From positions 66,483,356 to 66,547,355 of the forward strand of contig CM055905.1 in assembly GCA_029582155.1 (NCBI GenBank): 64,000 nucleotides of DNA, written 5' to 3'. The notes below the pieces were generated by a model. The model was not told the DNA's origin. It worked only from the letters and a program-made list of their open reading frames with translations, and did not search any database. The position numbers were made by a program, and so were the translations under genes. This document shows positions 53,880 to 64,000 of the stretch, in pieces. Source of the DNA: Panopea generosa (taxonomy: Eukaryota; Mollusca; Bivalvia; Adapedonta; Hiatellidae). Each line of letters opens with the position of its first letter. Within the stretch, counting starts at the first letter, position 1.

Positions 53880-54075
53880 AATATTTTGGACTATTCGAGT
53901 TATCAGTTACTTGCCAAGATGTGTGTGCTTGAATACTGGTTAACTTCTTGAATCAGCGAATGACAATGAGCCGCAGTGTCCCATATTAATCATCATGGAG
54001 AATGTGGCTTGGTGGGGATTCAAACTTTTAACCCCTCGATTGATAGTTAGACCCATTGCAGATTGAGTTATTTTT
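53880..54075 (-). mobile_element. SINE family I copy, worn and partial
   Basis: Shares TATCAGTTACTTG (here rearranged), GACAATGAGCCGCAGTGTC, then ATCATCATGGAGAATGTGGC and ATTCAAACTTTTAACCCCTC with the family. The head is decayed. Confidence 0.6.
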
Positions 54076-54237
54076 ATGGGCCAAGATTGCAAAGTTTAAA
54101 AGTTTGGATTTACATGTATTTCAAATAAACCATATTTTTTGTTTTTAGCTGCAGTGGTTAAACTGTTATTTTCAAAAGTGTATATAAAATAAAGTCTGAA
54201 ATAGTTTGATACAGAAATAAACTGGCATACTAAATGT

Positions 54238-54395
54238 AAAATGTCGTGGGTTCGATCCTCCTCCCTGGCTATAATGTGTGGTGTCCTTTAGCAAGACACT
54301 TTTTCCCCATATGCTTTGTACTGGTTCTACCCAGGAAGACTTTGAGTGTGATTTCTCTAAGTTAAACTAAATAAGTTTAAACTCTAATATACTGG
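54238..54395 (+). mobile_element. SINE family III copy, 5'-truncated, plus orientation
   Basis: Starts just before the B-box (GTGGGTTCGATCCTCCTCCC), then GTGTGGTGTCCTTTAGCAAG, CATATGCTTTGTACTGGTTC, and tail TAAACTAAATAAGTTTAAAC. Confidence 0.7.
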
Positions 54396-55726
54396 CCATG
54401 TTACTGTTTGTAGATCTTCCCTGCATAATTCTGGTGCAATTGACTGCAAACAAGAGATGTTTATTTGTGTGTGGGGTACAACGTAGTCCTTGGGATGCAC
54501 AACATTTATTGTAAAGCCCGAGTTTCATTATGGGGTATAGTGTTTGATTGTGGGTGTAATTGACCTGGGATTATTCAAGATGAAAATTCATTGATCCGGA
54601 AATATCAAATTTCAGCTTCCAGTCTGGTTAGGAGAGACACTGTAAGGCTAGGTAAATTTATTTATATATTTTTTTTTAGGATTTTATAATAATGTAATGC
54701 CTAGTGGGTTCTTTTCAAAAGTTCCATTTGCAAAAACTGCATATTTAATTTTCTAATGAAATAATTAATTACATAGATTAAAGGGATTAAATAGGCATAT
54801 GACCATCAATTCCCTGTCCTAAATACACATGCCCAGCATGAAGATACACTTATAACTTAGAGATATACATGTCTAAAGTGTTTAATATCATAATCCTCTT
54901 TATTACAAACATCGGGTTTCTGAAGCCACGTTTTTGTTTTTGTTTACATTTACCATTTTCAACAAACTGCTTTCGGGTTTCTAATCAATCATCAGATAAC
55001 ATCGTGGAGACTTGTTCCCGATCTCGTTTTCAAGGCTTTGTTCAGGAAGTTTACAGTTCAATGTAAACATTGCGCAATACTTTATTGCGAGACGTATTAA
55101 AGTTTTGGCCAATATTCAATTACTGTTAATTTGATAACTTTCAAGTAAATAAAGGTTATACGTCAATACATAAGCATTTTTTTGTGCCCACTGCATACAG
55201 GGAAAGTCTTGATTAACAGCGTGTTTGTGTTACTTGCCAATATAATCCCTTTAACTGCATTTCATATCTCAAATTAAAAAACATTTGCAGCTGGGCAGAG
55301 CTATTCAATAAGTTGCCATAAGAATGCAGTGTAGTATTGTACTCATTTAATAATGTGTTTGCAATTTCTCTGTTTCAATATTATGACATTGACTTTGCGG
55401 TTTAATGTGTATATTATAATTTGCTTTTATAATGTCAAAATGGCAAAATTACATAATAGTTTTATCTAAAAACAATTAGAAAATCTAATGTAAATATTAG
55501 TATTAAAAGCACAATTTTGAGTTTTCATTGAGTCATGAAAAACATTAGTCTAGTTTTTCAGTTTTCACAATTATTAAGCTTACTGTTTAATGTTTTTCTG
55601 ATCACCCAATGAAATCTCAAAATTGTACTTTTATTGCTTATGTAGGCCCTTGTATTTCACAGTCTGATCAGGGTGTACATTGTTTGGCTCTCTGTCAGTA
55701 AATCCATTATTCTAAATGGGCCGGTC

Positions 55727-55935
55727 CCGATTAGCTCAGCCAGTAGCATGTCAGACTATCAATCCGGGGATCGCGAGTTTGAAACCCTGCCCGGCCACAG
55801 TCTCCATGATGATTGACATACATCATTGTGTCTCATTATAATTCATCTCTCACTGCTGAATCAAGTGGGAAAGTTATCAGATACTTGCGGAGATGGGGTG
55901 TGCTTGAGTACTCAGATTATCCTTTTATGAACACT
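55727..55935 (+). mobile_element. SINE family I copy, the only plus-strand one, with a clear tRNA-like head
   Basis: The head GATTAGCTCAGCCAGTAGC (A-box) and GCGAGTTTGAAACCC (B-box) are flanked by GGGCCGG and CCGGCC, so it can still fold like a tRNA cloverleaf. The body then matches the other copies in reverse complement (AAGTTATCAGATACTTGCGG). Confidence 0.8.
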
Positions 55936-56042
55936 GGAAACAGTAGTTAGACCTTTCTTGATGGCTTAAAAATCATGCTAAATATTCAATAAATCATTAA
56001 TTCTAAATAGTTGTTCACATGTCTTCAATTAATATTGTTTGA

Positions 56043-56460
56043 GGCATATCACCACCATTGGAGAAAGGAAGTGCTTCCATGGGGTAGTCCCATAATGGCG
56101 GATATAAATAATACTTGTTTCTTCTTCTTTAAAAATGCATTTTCCTTACTTTAATGCTCATTTTTTTATTTGAATGGCATTATTGATGTATTTGAAAATT
56201 TTGATAGCATTGTCATGTTTGAATTGTGAATTTAGAAAAAAAATTGATGCTTGGAAATTGCGGTATTAATACAATTATGATTTCAGAAGTCTACTTTCAC
56301 TTTGTCAACATTGTACACACTAAGCAGAAAAAAATTCTCTTATATGACACATGACCAAAGTTACTTTTCTCTCTATGAAAGAAAAGTCTTCAATCTTTTA
56401 TTATTTACTATAGAATAAAGAACAAAAATCAATGGTGGACTTGGCTACACCTATTGTTTT
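56043..56460 (+). repeat. Dispersed repeat family R, copy 2
   Basis: ACCATTGGAGAAAGGAAGTG, CCCATAATGGCGGATATAAA, CTTGTTTCTTCTTCTTTAAA, TTGTCATGTTTGAATTGTGA, TTTGTCAACATTGTACACAC, in the same order as copy 1. Its right end abuts SINE I. Confidence 0.6.
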
Positions 56461-56905
56461 AATATTTAGCATCATTTTTATGTCATCGAGGACGATCAAA
56501 TGATCAGTGTTCACATAACCGCTCTTTCCTGGGATCCTTGTTTTAGGCTAATCAGCACTCAAGTACACCTGTCTTCACAAGCAACTGATAACTTTGGCAC
56601 TTGAGTCAGTGTTGGGAGACAAATATTGATAAAACACATTGTCGTATACAGTCCACCCTGTATAAGCGGTCACCTCTATTAAGCAGTCACTTGTCTTAAG
56701 CAGCCACATTTACTATTTCCCATTTTTATGCATTCAGAGCAATTTAACCTGTTTTAAGCAACCACATGTCTTGAAAGGCCACTTTTTCTCCTTTCCTTGA
56801 CTGGCTGTATATCAATCATCACGGAGAATATAGCTGGACTGGGATTCAAACTCGAACCTTCAAGATAGATTGATAGACACTCTACCAACTGAGTTTACTT
56901 GGATC
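56458..56905 (-). mobile_element. SINE family I copy split by a MITE insertion
   Basis: Body and head match the family, but between GTCGTATA and ATCAATCATCACGGAG about 165 bp of foreign DNA is inserted (56646-56811). Removing it restores the usual SINE order. Confidence 0.75.
56646..56811. mobile_element. MITE inserted in a SINE, TA target duplication
   Basis: Starts TATACAGTCCACCCTG and ends CCTTGACTGGCTGTATA, so the ends are inverted repeats (TATACAGYCCA...). The flanking TATA is shared by both sides. Related internal pieces (AGCAGCCAGTCAAGG, AAGTGGCC) occur at 46190-46227. Confidence 0.6.
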
Positions 56906-57759
56906 ATGGCGCGTACAGTAGATATTTGATAATATATTTATATAAGTATATTGCATGGGTATAATATTCAAATAGTGAATTGCGTCCAGAGGGATGGAAG
57001 TGTTTCTACGGGAACGAGGCGCTGCCAAGATACAGCAAACAGTTGTTATCTCAAGTGAGAGAATTATCAATCTGAGCTTATTCTGTATGTGTTTAATTGA
57101 TGACAATCAACATGAACACAACAGCAAGAACATTTTAAATTTATATATATATAAAGGGAGATATTTGAAATTTCCGATTTTTGGGATCCAATGCTCTACC
57201 ACTGGACCACATGTTCCACAACCTGATGATGCAGTTACCTGCTTTGGTGCAGCGCATTGAAAGGCTTATCAGCCTATCAGACATGTGCAGCAAGACAGGA
57301 AGTAATAAAAACGTAATGATAGATTACACGCTTCATGATGGATAAACAATATACAAACTATTTTCCAATTAGCCATCTGTCAATTAAGCAAATTTTTTTC
57401 CTGTTTGAAAGATTAAAGTAATTAATGTTTCTGCATACCTTTGTGTTCTTATTTTTTTTTAAAATTTTTACATAGTTAATTGCAGGACATTGGCAGAGCC
57501 TGGTCCTGTTTTTTTTTCTAAGCCTCACCTGATAAAGATGATAATATCAGACACTAACATGGTATTCTCTATTTAGTCAAATTAGTGAGTGAAGTGTTGT
57601 TTGTATAGTTCAGTGGTTTCAGGCCCATAGTACAATAACCATAATGTAGTGTAAAATGACAAAACATACTGCATTAATTTCTGCCATAAAATCTTCCATC
57701 CCTCTGAGTTACCATATACGAGCACTGACTATGAGCCAAACAACGTGGACATTAATCTG

Positions 57760-59240
57760 AATCTGTGAGTTACTGATCCTTAGGACTGATCTGGGTTTGT
57801 GAGTTACTGATCCTTGGGGCTGATCTGGGTTTGTGAGTTACTGATCCTTGGGGCTGATCTGGGTCTGTGAGTTACTGATCCTTAGGGCTGATCTGGGTTT
57901 GTGAGTTACTGATCATTTGGGTTGATCTGGGTGTGTGAGTTACTGATCCTTAGGGCTGATCTGGGTGTGTGAGTTACTGATCCTTAGGGCTGATCTGGGT
58001 GTGTGAGTTACTGATCCTTAGGGCTGATCTGGGTTTGTGAGTTACTGATCATTTGGGTTGATCTGGGTTTGTGAGTAACTGATCCTTTGGGTTGATCTGG
58101 GTCTGTGAGTTACTGATCCTTGGGGCTGATCTGGATGTGTGAGTTACTGATCCTTAGGGCTGATCTGGGTGTGTGAGTTACTGATCCTTAGGGCTGATTT
58201 GGGTTTGTGAGTTACTGATCATTTGGGTTGATCTGGGTTTGTGAGTTACTGATCCTTTGGGTTGATCTGGGTCTGTGAGTTACTGATCCTTGGGGCTGAT
58301 CTGGGTGTGTGAGATACTGATCCTTGAGGCTGATTTGGGTCTGTGAGTTACTGATCCTTGGGGCTGATCTGGATCTGTGAGTTACTGATCCTTGGGGCTG
58401 ATCTGGGTCTGTGAGTAACTGATCATTGGGGCTGTTTTGGGTCTGTGAGTTACTGATCCTTGAAGCTGATCTGGGTGTGTGAGTTACTGATCCTTGGGGC
58501 TGATCTGGGTCTGTGAGTTACTGATACTTGGGGCTGATCTGGGTGTGTGAGATACTGATCCTTGAGGCTGATTTGGGTCTGTGAGTTACTGATCCTTGGG
58601 GCTGATCTGGATCTGTGAGTTACTGATCCTTGGGGCTGATCTGGGTCTGTGAGTAACTGATCATTGGGGCTGTTTTGGGTCTGTGAGTTACTGATCCTTG
58701 AAGCTGATCTGGGTGTGTGAGTTACTGATCCTTGGGGCTGATCTGGGTCTGTGAGTTACTGATACTTGGGGCTGATCTGGGTCTGTGAGTAACTGATCAT
58801 TGGGGCTGATTTGGGTCTGTGAGTTACTGATCCTTGGGGCTGATCTGGATCTGTGAGTTACTGATCCTTGGGGCTGATCTGGGTCTGTGAGTTACTGATC
58901 CTTGGGGCTGATCTGAATGTGTGAGTTACTGGTCCTTGGTTCTGATCTTAGTCTGTGAGTTACTGATCCTTGGGGCTGAGCTGGGTCTGTGAGTTACTGA
59001 TCCTTGGGGCTGATTTGAGTGTGTGAGTTACTGATCCTTGGGGCTGATCTGGGTCTGTGAGTTACTGATCCCTGGAGCTTATCTAAGTTTGGAGCTGATG
59101 TGAGTCTGTGAGTTAAACGGATCCTTGTGGCTGATCTGGGTCTGTGAGTTATAGACCCTTGGAGTTGATCTGAGATTGTGAGTTAAGGATCCTTGGGGCT
59201 GATCTGAGTTTGGAGCTGATCTGGGTCTACTGTTTGCAAA
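57760..59240. repeat. 34-bp minisatellite, about 43 units, with higher-order structure
   Basis: Unit TGATCCTTGGGGCTGATCTG-GGTCTGTGAGTTAC. Variants (GTGTGTGAGATAC, TTGAGGC, CATTGGGGCTGTTTTG, TTAGGGC, CATTTGGGTTG) recur in blocks. 58305-58542 and 58543-58780 are seven-unit blocks that read the same. Units decay at the right end (59080-59240). Confidence 0.92.
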
Positions 59241-59730
59241 TGGATTCATGGTTGTGAAGAGCAAGAGTGGATTTAGTCATCTGTCCTGATATTAACCTCT
59301 GATATTGCTAGTAAACCCCTCTCATTTTTTATTGTCGATATCACAATTTCAGCATTTATCTTGTCATATAGTGTCCCCCCAGTTGTGTTTTTATTGCACA
59401 ATTTTACAATTATCTAAATAACCAATCAATGAAACAACTTGCATCATCTTTCGTGTCTGTCTGAATTTAATGGCAGCAAACGTTCATACAATTTGAGACT
59501 GTTGTAAAACTGTAATTTGAATCATGTATTTGCATAGCAATGTTTGATGCTTTTTTGGGTTAAATTTTTTTTTTGTCAAATTTGATGTGTTTATTTGTTT
59601 GTTTTGTAATTTCTTCTTCATTATTCTGATATGAAGTGGTGTTTATGATGGCTCTTGGATTTATATGTTTCATTGTGACATTGGAGGAGCATGGTGAACT
59701 ATTGATGGATGGTGACATCGGAATTTTCCA

Positions 59731-59937
59731 TAAGGCCATTATGAATTAATTGCTAGATTATCATCCAATTTTTCTTAAAAATAGGGAGGGTGGGAGGATT
59801 TTATTTTTTGAAATTTTTTTAATAAAAAAAATAATTTTTTTTTTTTTTTTTTTATGAAAATAAAATGGTTTGGGCAGTCTGAAAATTAATGGGCCTGCGG
59901 GTATGATAATCTAGCAATTAATTTATTATGGCCTAAA
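59731..59937. mobile_element. MITE family A, near-complete copy
   Basis: TAAGGCCATTATGAATTAAT, TGCTAGATTATCATCC at the left; GATAATCTAGCAATTAATTT then ATTATGGCCTAA at the right. Confidence 0.75.
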
Positions 59938-59949
59938 TTGAAGGTGGAG

Positions 59950-60187
59950 TAGTTTGAATATTTAGAAGATCAGTTAATTTAACCATTCTTTCCTGGGATC
60001 CAGTTCCCTAGCACACCTGCATAAGTAACTGATAACTTTCCCACTTGAATCAGTGATGAGAGATGAATGAAAATGAGTTGCAATGACGTAAATCAGTCAT
60101 CAAGGAGACTGTATCCTGGTGGATATTCGAACATACAACCTCTGGATTAATAGTCAGATAGGCTACCGACTGAGCTAACCCGGCTAT
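59950..60187 (-). mobile_element. SINE family I copy
   Basis: Shared body (AAGTAACTGATAACTTTCCC, TTGAATCAGTGATGAGAGA) and head complement GGCTACCGACTGAGCTAACC. A short gap near 60000 removes part of the GGTTAACCAGTACT block. Confidence 0.75.
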
Positions 60188-60684
60188 TGAAAGTGGACTT
60201 CATCATTTTATATCTGAAAACATTTACTAAGTATGGAAGCATCTATTACGGTATAATTTCAGCAAGTTACATATTTATATTTTGGTTTGAGTATAAGAAA
60301 TTGTCAGCACATTTCTAGCATCTTATTTTTTTCACTTAATGCTCTTTTGAGAAAGTGTGGAGGGGTCCTAAGTGATTTATGCTATAGTCCATTAAAAAAC
60401 ATAAACACTTGGGTTAATGCCACCAATATTTACTTATATTGCTCCCAGATGATTGAAAAAAAAAAGATGTGGCAGTAATTTGATTAAAATGCATTAGTAA
60501 AATTTATAGGAGAATAAAATATTTGGATTAATTTTACAATAATATAATTATATTAATACTTTGTTATGTATTTTTGTGTGTTTTATTATTAATGGTGTTA
60601 ATGAAGTGCATCAGGATAAAATGCTATAAATGTGTTTAAAAATAAAATATTTATCAAAACGGATAAAAATAGTAAACGGCATTG

Positions 60685-60960
60685 TTATACCATTGAGGGC
60701 TAACAGATGATCAGTTAACCTTACCACTGTTTCGTGGGATCCTGGAAGGTTAACCAGTATTTGAGCACACCCTATCTCCGCAAGTCACTGATAACTTTTC
60801 CACTTGAATCAGCAGTGAGAGACGAATGATAGTGAGACGCAATGTCGTACATCAACCATCACAAAGATTGTGGCCAGGTGAGGATTCAAACTCACGACCC
60901 TTAGATTGATAGTCAGATGCGCTAACAACTTCTTTCTCAGGCCTGGCCCAAATTGTTAAG
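60685..60960 (-). mobile_element. SINE family I copy
   Basis: Plus strand runs from CCATTGAGGGCTAACAGATG to TCAGATGCGCTAACAACT. The A-box end is partly replaced by TTCTTTCTCAGGCCTGG. Confidence 0.75.
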
Positions 60961-61019
60961 TAAGTCAAATTCACCAAAATGTTACAAAATCAATATCAAA
61001 TTAGAGTGGTAAACTTGAA

Positions 61020-61312
61020 ATCATTGATTGATTGAATATTTAGTGTCATTTTTATGTCATCGAGGGCTAACAGAAGATCAGTTAACCTAACCACTGTTTC
61101 CTGGGATTAACCAGTACTCGAGCACACCCATCTCCTCAAGTAACTGATAACTTTCCCACTTGAATCAGTGGTGAGAGACAAATGATAATAAGACACAATG
61201 TCGTATATCAATCATCACGGAGACTGTTGCCGGGCGAGGATTCGAACTCATGACCCCTGGATTGATATAGTCAGATGCGTAACCGACTGAGTTAATCAGG
61301 CCCGGCAACTTG
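61020..61312 (-). mobile_element. SINE family I copy, near full length
   Basis: From TTGATTGATTGAATATTTAG (tail) through the shared body to AACCGACTGAGTTAATCAGG (A-box complement). Only 60 bp from the previous copy and in the same orientation. Confidence 0.8.
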
Positions 61313-61329
61313 AAATGAAAACTTCAATC

Positions 61330-61545
61330 TGAAAATAGACAGCACTTAGATACTGTTTAACCTAGGCGCATAGCCAAAGTTAGGAAATCCCTTTTCAATA
61401 TATTATTTTGGAATGTTTGAATAAGTATCCTTTTGGAAAAACAGGGTCAGTGGGTATATTTTAGCGTGCTGAATTGCAAAACATGTTTTTAGCCAATTTT
61501 GAAATTTAAAAAAAAATCCTGATACATTCCCTTTAAACCTTATAA
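61330..61545 (-). mobile_element. Family C copy, internally deleted, minus orientation
   Basis: Plus strand CCTAGGCGCATAGCCAAAGT and TAGGAAATCCC, then TCCTTTTGGAAAAACAGGGT (the complement of the left-part ACCCCGTATTGCCAAAAGG motif) and AATCCTGATACATTCCC. Confidence 0.5.
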
Positions 61546-61835
61546 ACTTTATAATGATTTTCTTTCATTTCATTGTAAATATCTGAAAAATAAAAAAACA
61601 AAATTGCACCCCAGCCCCTTAGTTATATTTGAAATAAATTTGGATGAAAATTTACAAATTAGTTTACTATGGCCTAACAAGACACAAACCAGTTAACCAG
61701 TTGTTTCATTCTGTGGTCGGAGTGAAAGGTATTATCAAAATTAAAAAATAACAAATAAAATTTGCCCTGAGTCTCTATTTTTGAAATAAATTTGGATGAA
61801 AATATACAAATTAATTTACTTTGGCCTAACATGAA
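61545..61835. mobile_element. MITE family A right-end pieces, duplicated
   Basis: Two right ends (AAATTTGGATGAAAATTTAC ... TTACTATGGCCTAAC at about 61629-61680, and AAATTTGGATGAAAATATAC ... TTACTTTGGCCTAAC at about 61788-61831). Each is followed by ACCAGTTAAC-AGTTGTTTCA, then TTCTGTGGTCG, GTGAAAGGTAT, so a ~155-bp segment is duplicated in tandem. Confidence 0.6.
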
Positions 61836-62540
61836 AAAAACCAGTTAACTAGTTGTTTCATTCTGTGGTCGAAGTGAAAGGTATAATTAAGTTACGATTA
61901 CTAAGTTACAAAGTATGTCCTTATTGGACGGCTTTTGTTGTACTGAATGGTACCTGCTTAATTGTTGTACCTTTCAGGCATATAGGGAGCGATAAAATAA
62001 CAGTATCAAATTAAATCAACTTCCAAGTGACTAACACCGTAAAATGAGTAACTTAATTTTGTTTAATGTGTTTTTTTGGGTGTGTGTGTGTGTGCATACA
62101 TTATAATTTATTTTGGTTTTTTGGTTTTTTAACAAGAAAATATTATCATAATTAACTGATAATCCTTTTTATGCGGGTTGAAATTCATTCGCAATTTTGA
62201 ATTAATAAATGAAGAGAGTATTTATTTTATTTGATGATAAATCTATAATATCTATAAATTAATCAATATCAGTTGGATGCCAAATTTTGATATCTGTTCA
62301 TAAAAACTGGATTATATGCCAAAACAGTGTCCAATATCCGGATCAGGATTTCTAAGGTAATTTAGTAATATGTATATGAAAATATGAATATTTCATTTAT
62401 TTTTATCTTTCTGTAAAAATGTCCCATATCTTATAAAACCTAATGGTGTATTATGATGTATACTGGGAGGATATAGAAGCACCCAGTGAATTTCAGAGTC
62501 ACATTATCAAACTAATGTTAGTGAGATTTACAGTTTTAGA

Positions 62541-62764
62541 AAGGCCATAATAAATTAATTGCTAGATTATCATCCACGCCCCCCTCTTATTTTCGTGCTG
62601 CCCCGACCCTTTTTATTTTCAAAAAAAATTTAAAAAAATGAAAAAAAAAATACTTAAAAAAAATAAATAAAAAAAAAACCTTCAAAAATTTAAAAAAATT
62701 ACAATAAAAAATAGCCTGTCTTCCCAGTTTTTAAGAAAAATTTGGATGATAATCTAGCAATGGC
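62541..62764. mobile_element. MITE family A copy
   Basis: AAGGCCATAATAAATTAATT, GCTAGATTATCATCC at the left; TTTGGATGATAATCTAGCAA then TGGCCA at the right, where the ATTTATTA block is deleted. The interior is A-rich with GCTGCCCCGACCC. Confidence 0.7.
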
Positions 62765-62925
62765 CATATGTAGGATTTATTCTTTATTAACAACTCATCA
62801 TGGTTACAACATAAAACAAACATAAACAGAAGCAGTTATATATTAAACCATGCCATTCTATTTAGAATTACAAGAGACTATGTATGTAATAATGATCATA
62901 TTGACAAAATCACTAATGAGATACC

Positions 62926-63013
62926 TTAACCCATTACTTCATAGATACGCATTTTTCCGCACCAATCACAGAAGGCCTTTGTAAACAGTGCAGGAAAAGT
63001 TCAGATTGCTCAT
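62926..63013. mobile_element. MITE family G left part
   Basis: CTTAACCCATTACTTCATAG, TTTTCCGCACCAATCACAGA, AAGTTCAGATTGCTCA, cut by SINE I at 63014. Confidence 0.6.
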
Positions 63014-63248
63014 AACTGTTTCTTGGGATCCTGAAGGGTTAACCAGTACTTGAGCACACCCTTTATACGCAAGTAACTGATAACTGTCCCACTTGAATCA
63101 GCTTGAATTAGCGGTGAGACTGATGAATGACAATGAGACACAATGTCATATATCAATCATCAAGGAGACTGTTGCGGAGTGGGGATTCAAACTCAAGACC
63201 CCTGGATTGATAGTCAGACGCGTAACTGACTGAGCTAATCGGGCCTGG
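63014..63248 (-). mobile_element. SINE family I copy abutting a MITE remnant
   Basis: Body landmarks GGATCCTGAAGGGTTAACCA and CAAGTAACTGATAACTGTCC, head complement AACTGACTGAGCTAATCGGG. The tail side is missing and joins directly to the MITE piece at 62926-63013. Confidence 0.75.
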
Positions 63249-63514
63249 CTTGTAATAACAATATGACAGACTTCATTGTGCCTCAAAGGTCAAGGTCACT
63301 GGAGTTGGGTTTTTTTGTGTGGACAAACTGATTCTTGCCAGTGTAACTGAGAAACTTCTGCACATAATAATATTTTTACATGGTCGGAAACAGAATTTGT
63401 AACATAAAATTTTTTTTTATCCTCTCAGCAAGGATACATTTATTAGGGTAGATTGGAACATTTATTTGGGGGTGGGGAGTATATCGTATATCTTATAAGG
63501 AACGATTAAATCAT

Positions 63515-63722
63515 TATTTCAACTTATTTATTTTAATTTGATTGTAAAAGAAGTTATTACAATTTATATAGGTCACGCTCAAAGTCTTCCTTGGTAGAAC
63601 CAGTAATAAGCCTATGCAGTAAAAAGTCTTGCTCAGGGACACCACATATAGCTGTGGTGGAGGATCGAACCCACGACCCTCCAATCCTAGGTTCGATGCT
63701 CTACCACTTGACTATGCTGTCC
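63515..63722 (-). mobile_element. SINE family III copy
   Basis: TTCAACTTATTTATTTTAAT, AGAACCAGTAATAAGCCTAT, GGACACCACATATAGCTGTG, GGATCGAACCCACGACCCTC and GATGCTCTACCACTTGAC. Confidence 0.75.
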
Positions 63723-64000
63723 ACCAATGTCGGTCAAGTTATGGATTTGAGTCATAACTATTTTTACATGTAGCCAGATGTGGATATTTGTAATGTGACA
63801 GGGTTCTGCCTAGAAATATTCTCAAAATCTGTATCCACCCAACTATGTAATTATTTACCAGAGTCTGTGTTGTGATATTACAGAGGAATGCTTTGAGAGG
63901 AGTTAAAAATAACTGAATATACTTTTTTTTCCACAGAAAACTAAATAATCGTGGGCAAATAGTGTAAATGTTTATTGGTGTGCCACCTTAAATCTCCAGG

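Larger units (their letters stand above)
49043..57759. other. Gene-poor repeat region
   Basis: SINEs, MITE A, repeat R and plain DNA. A worn tRNA-like GCTCTACCACTGGACC at 57192-57208 is a further SINE scrap. Could be one long intron or intergenic. Confidence 0.4.
59241..64000. other. Gene-poor repeat region to the right edge
   Basis: SINE I copies, MITE A, family C, SINE III and a (TG)8 stretch at 62079-62094. No exon recognised. Confidence 0.4.

Noticed and set aside
55727-55810. Functional tRNA gene
   Set aside because: The head is followed by the SINE body and has mismatches in the anticodon arm; nine related copies exist nearby.

Overview
The window looks like nuclear DNA of an animal, most likely a bivalve mollusc. 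The genes are split by GT-AG introns, the sequence is AT-rich, and most of it is intron or intergenic DNA packed with tRNA-derived SINEs, short palindromic DNA transposons (MITEs), two worn LINE tails and about a dozen minisatellites. The bivalve assignment is inference from the gene families and from a repeat around 38-39.7 kb of a style I recall from bivalve genomes. No database was consulted.

Three protein genes can be supported, all on the minus strand. (1) 10759 to 1573: the first five coding exons of a polypeptide N-acetylgalactosaminyltransferase (mucin-type O-glycosylation, Golgi, GT27). Exon phases join exactly, and the rest of the catalytic domain lies beyond the left edge. (2) 23711 to 22446: a complete single-coding-exon GT31 beta-1,3-glycosyltransferase of 421 residues, also a type II membrane enzyme. 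(3) 36223 to 31052: a complete six-exon, 273-residue SAM-dependent O-methyltransferase of the caffeoyl-CoA/COMTD1-like class, with a probable untranslated first exon and TATA promoter near 37.6 kb.

Layout: 1-11 kb is the transferase gene, whose introns are filled with unrelated tandem arrays. 11-22 kb is intergenic, with MITEs, SINEs and a 1.4 kb array of 32-bp units. 22-24 kb holds the GT31 gene. 24-31 kb is repeats. 31-38 kb is the methyltransferase and its promoter. 38-39.7 kb is a 168-bp-period repeat ending in a run of 40 G. 40.7-41.3 kb may be a divergent promoter. 41-64 kb has no exon I can defend: it is dominated by one SINE family (ten copies, nine in the same orientation), palindromic MITEs, and arrays of 56-bp and 34-bp units.

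The most unusual observation is in the GALNT-like gene. The intron/exon junction of coding exon 4 (branch-point-like motif, acceptor AG and the first ~26 exon bases) is the repeat unit of a ~52-bp minisatellite. The true 3' splice site is therefore preceded by about 14 near-copies of itself. No LTR or virus-derived element was recognised.
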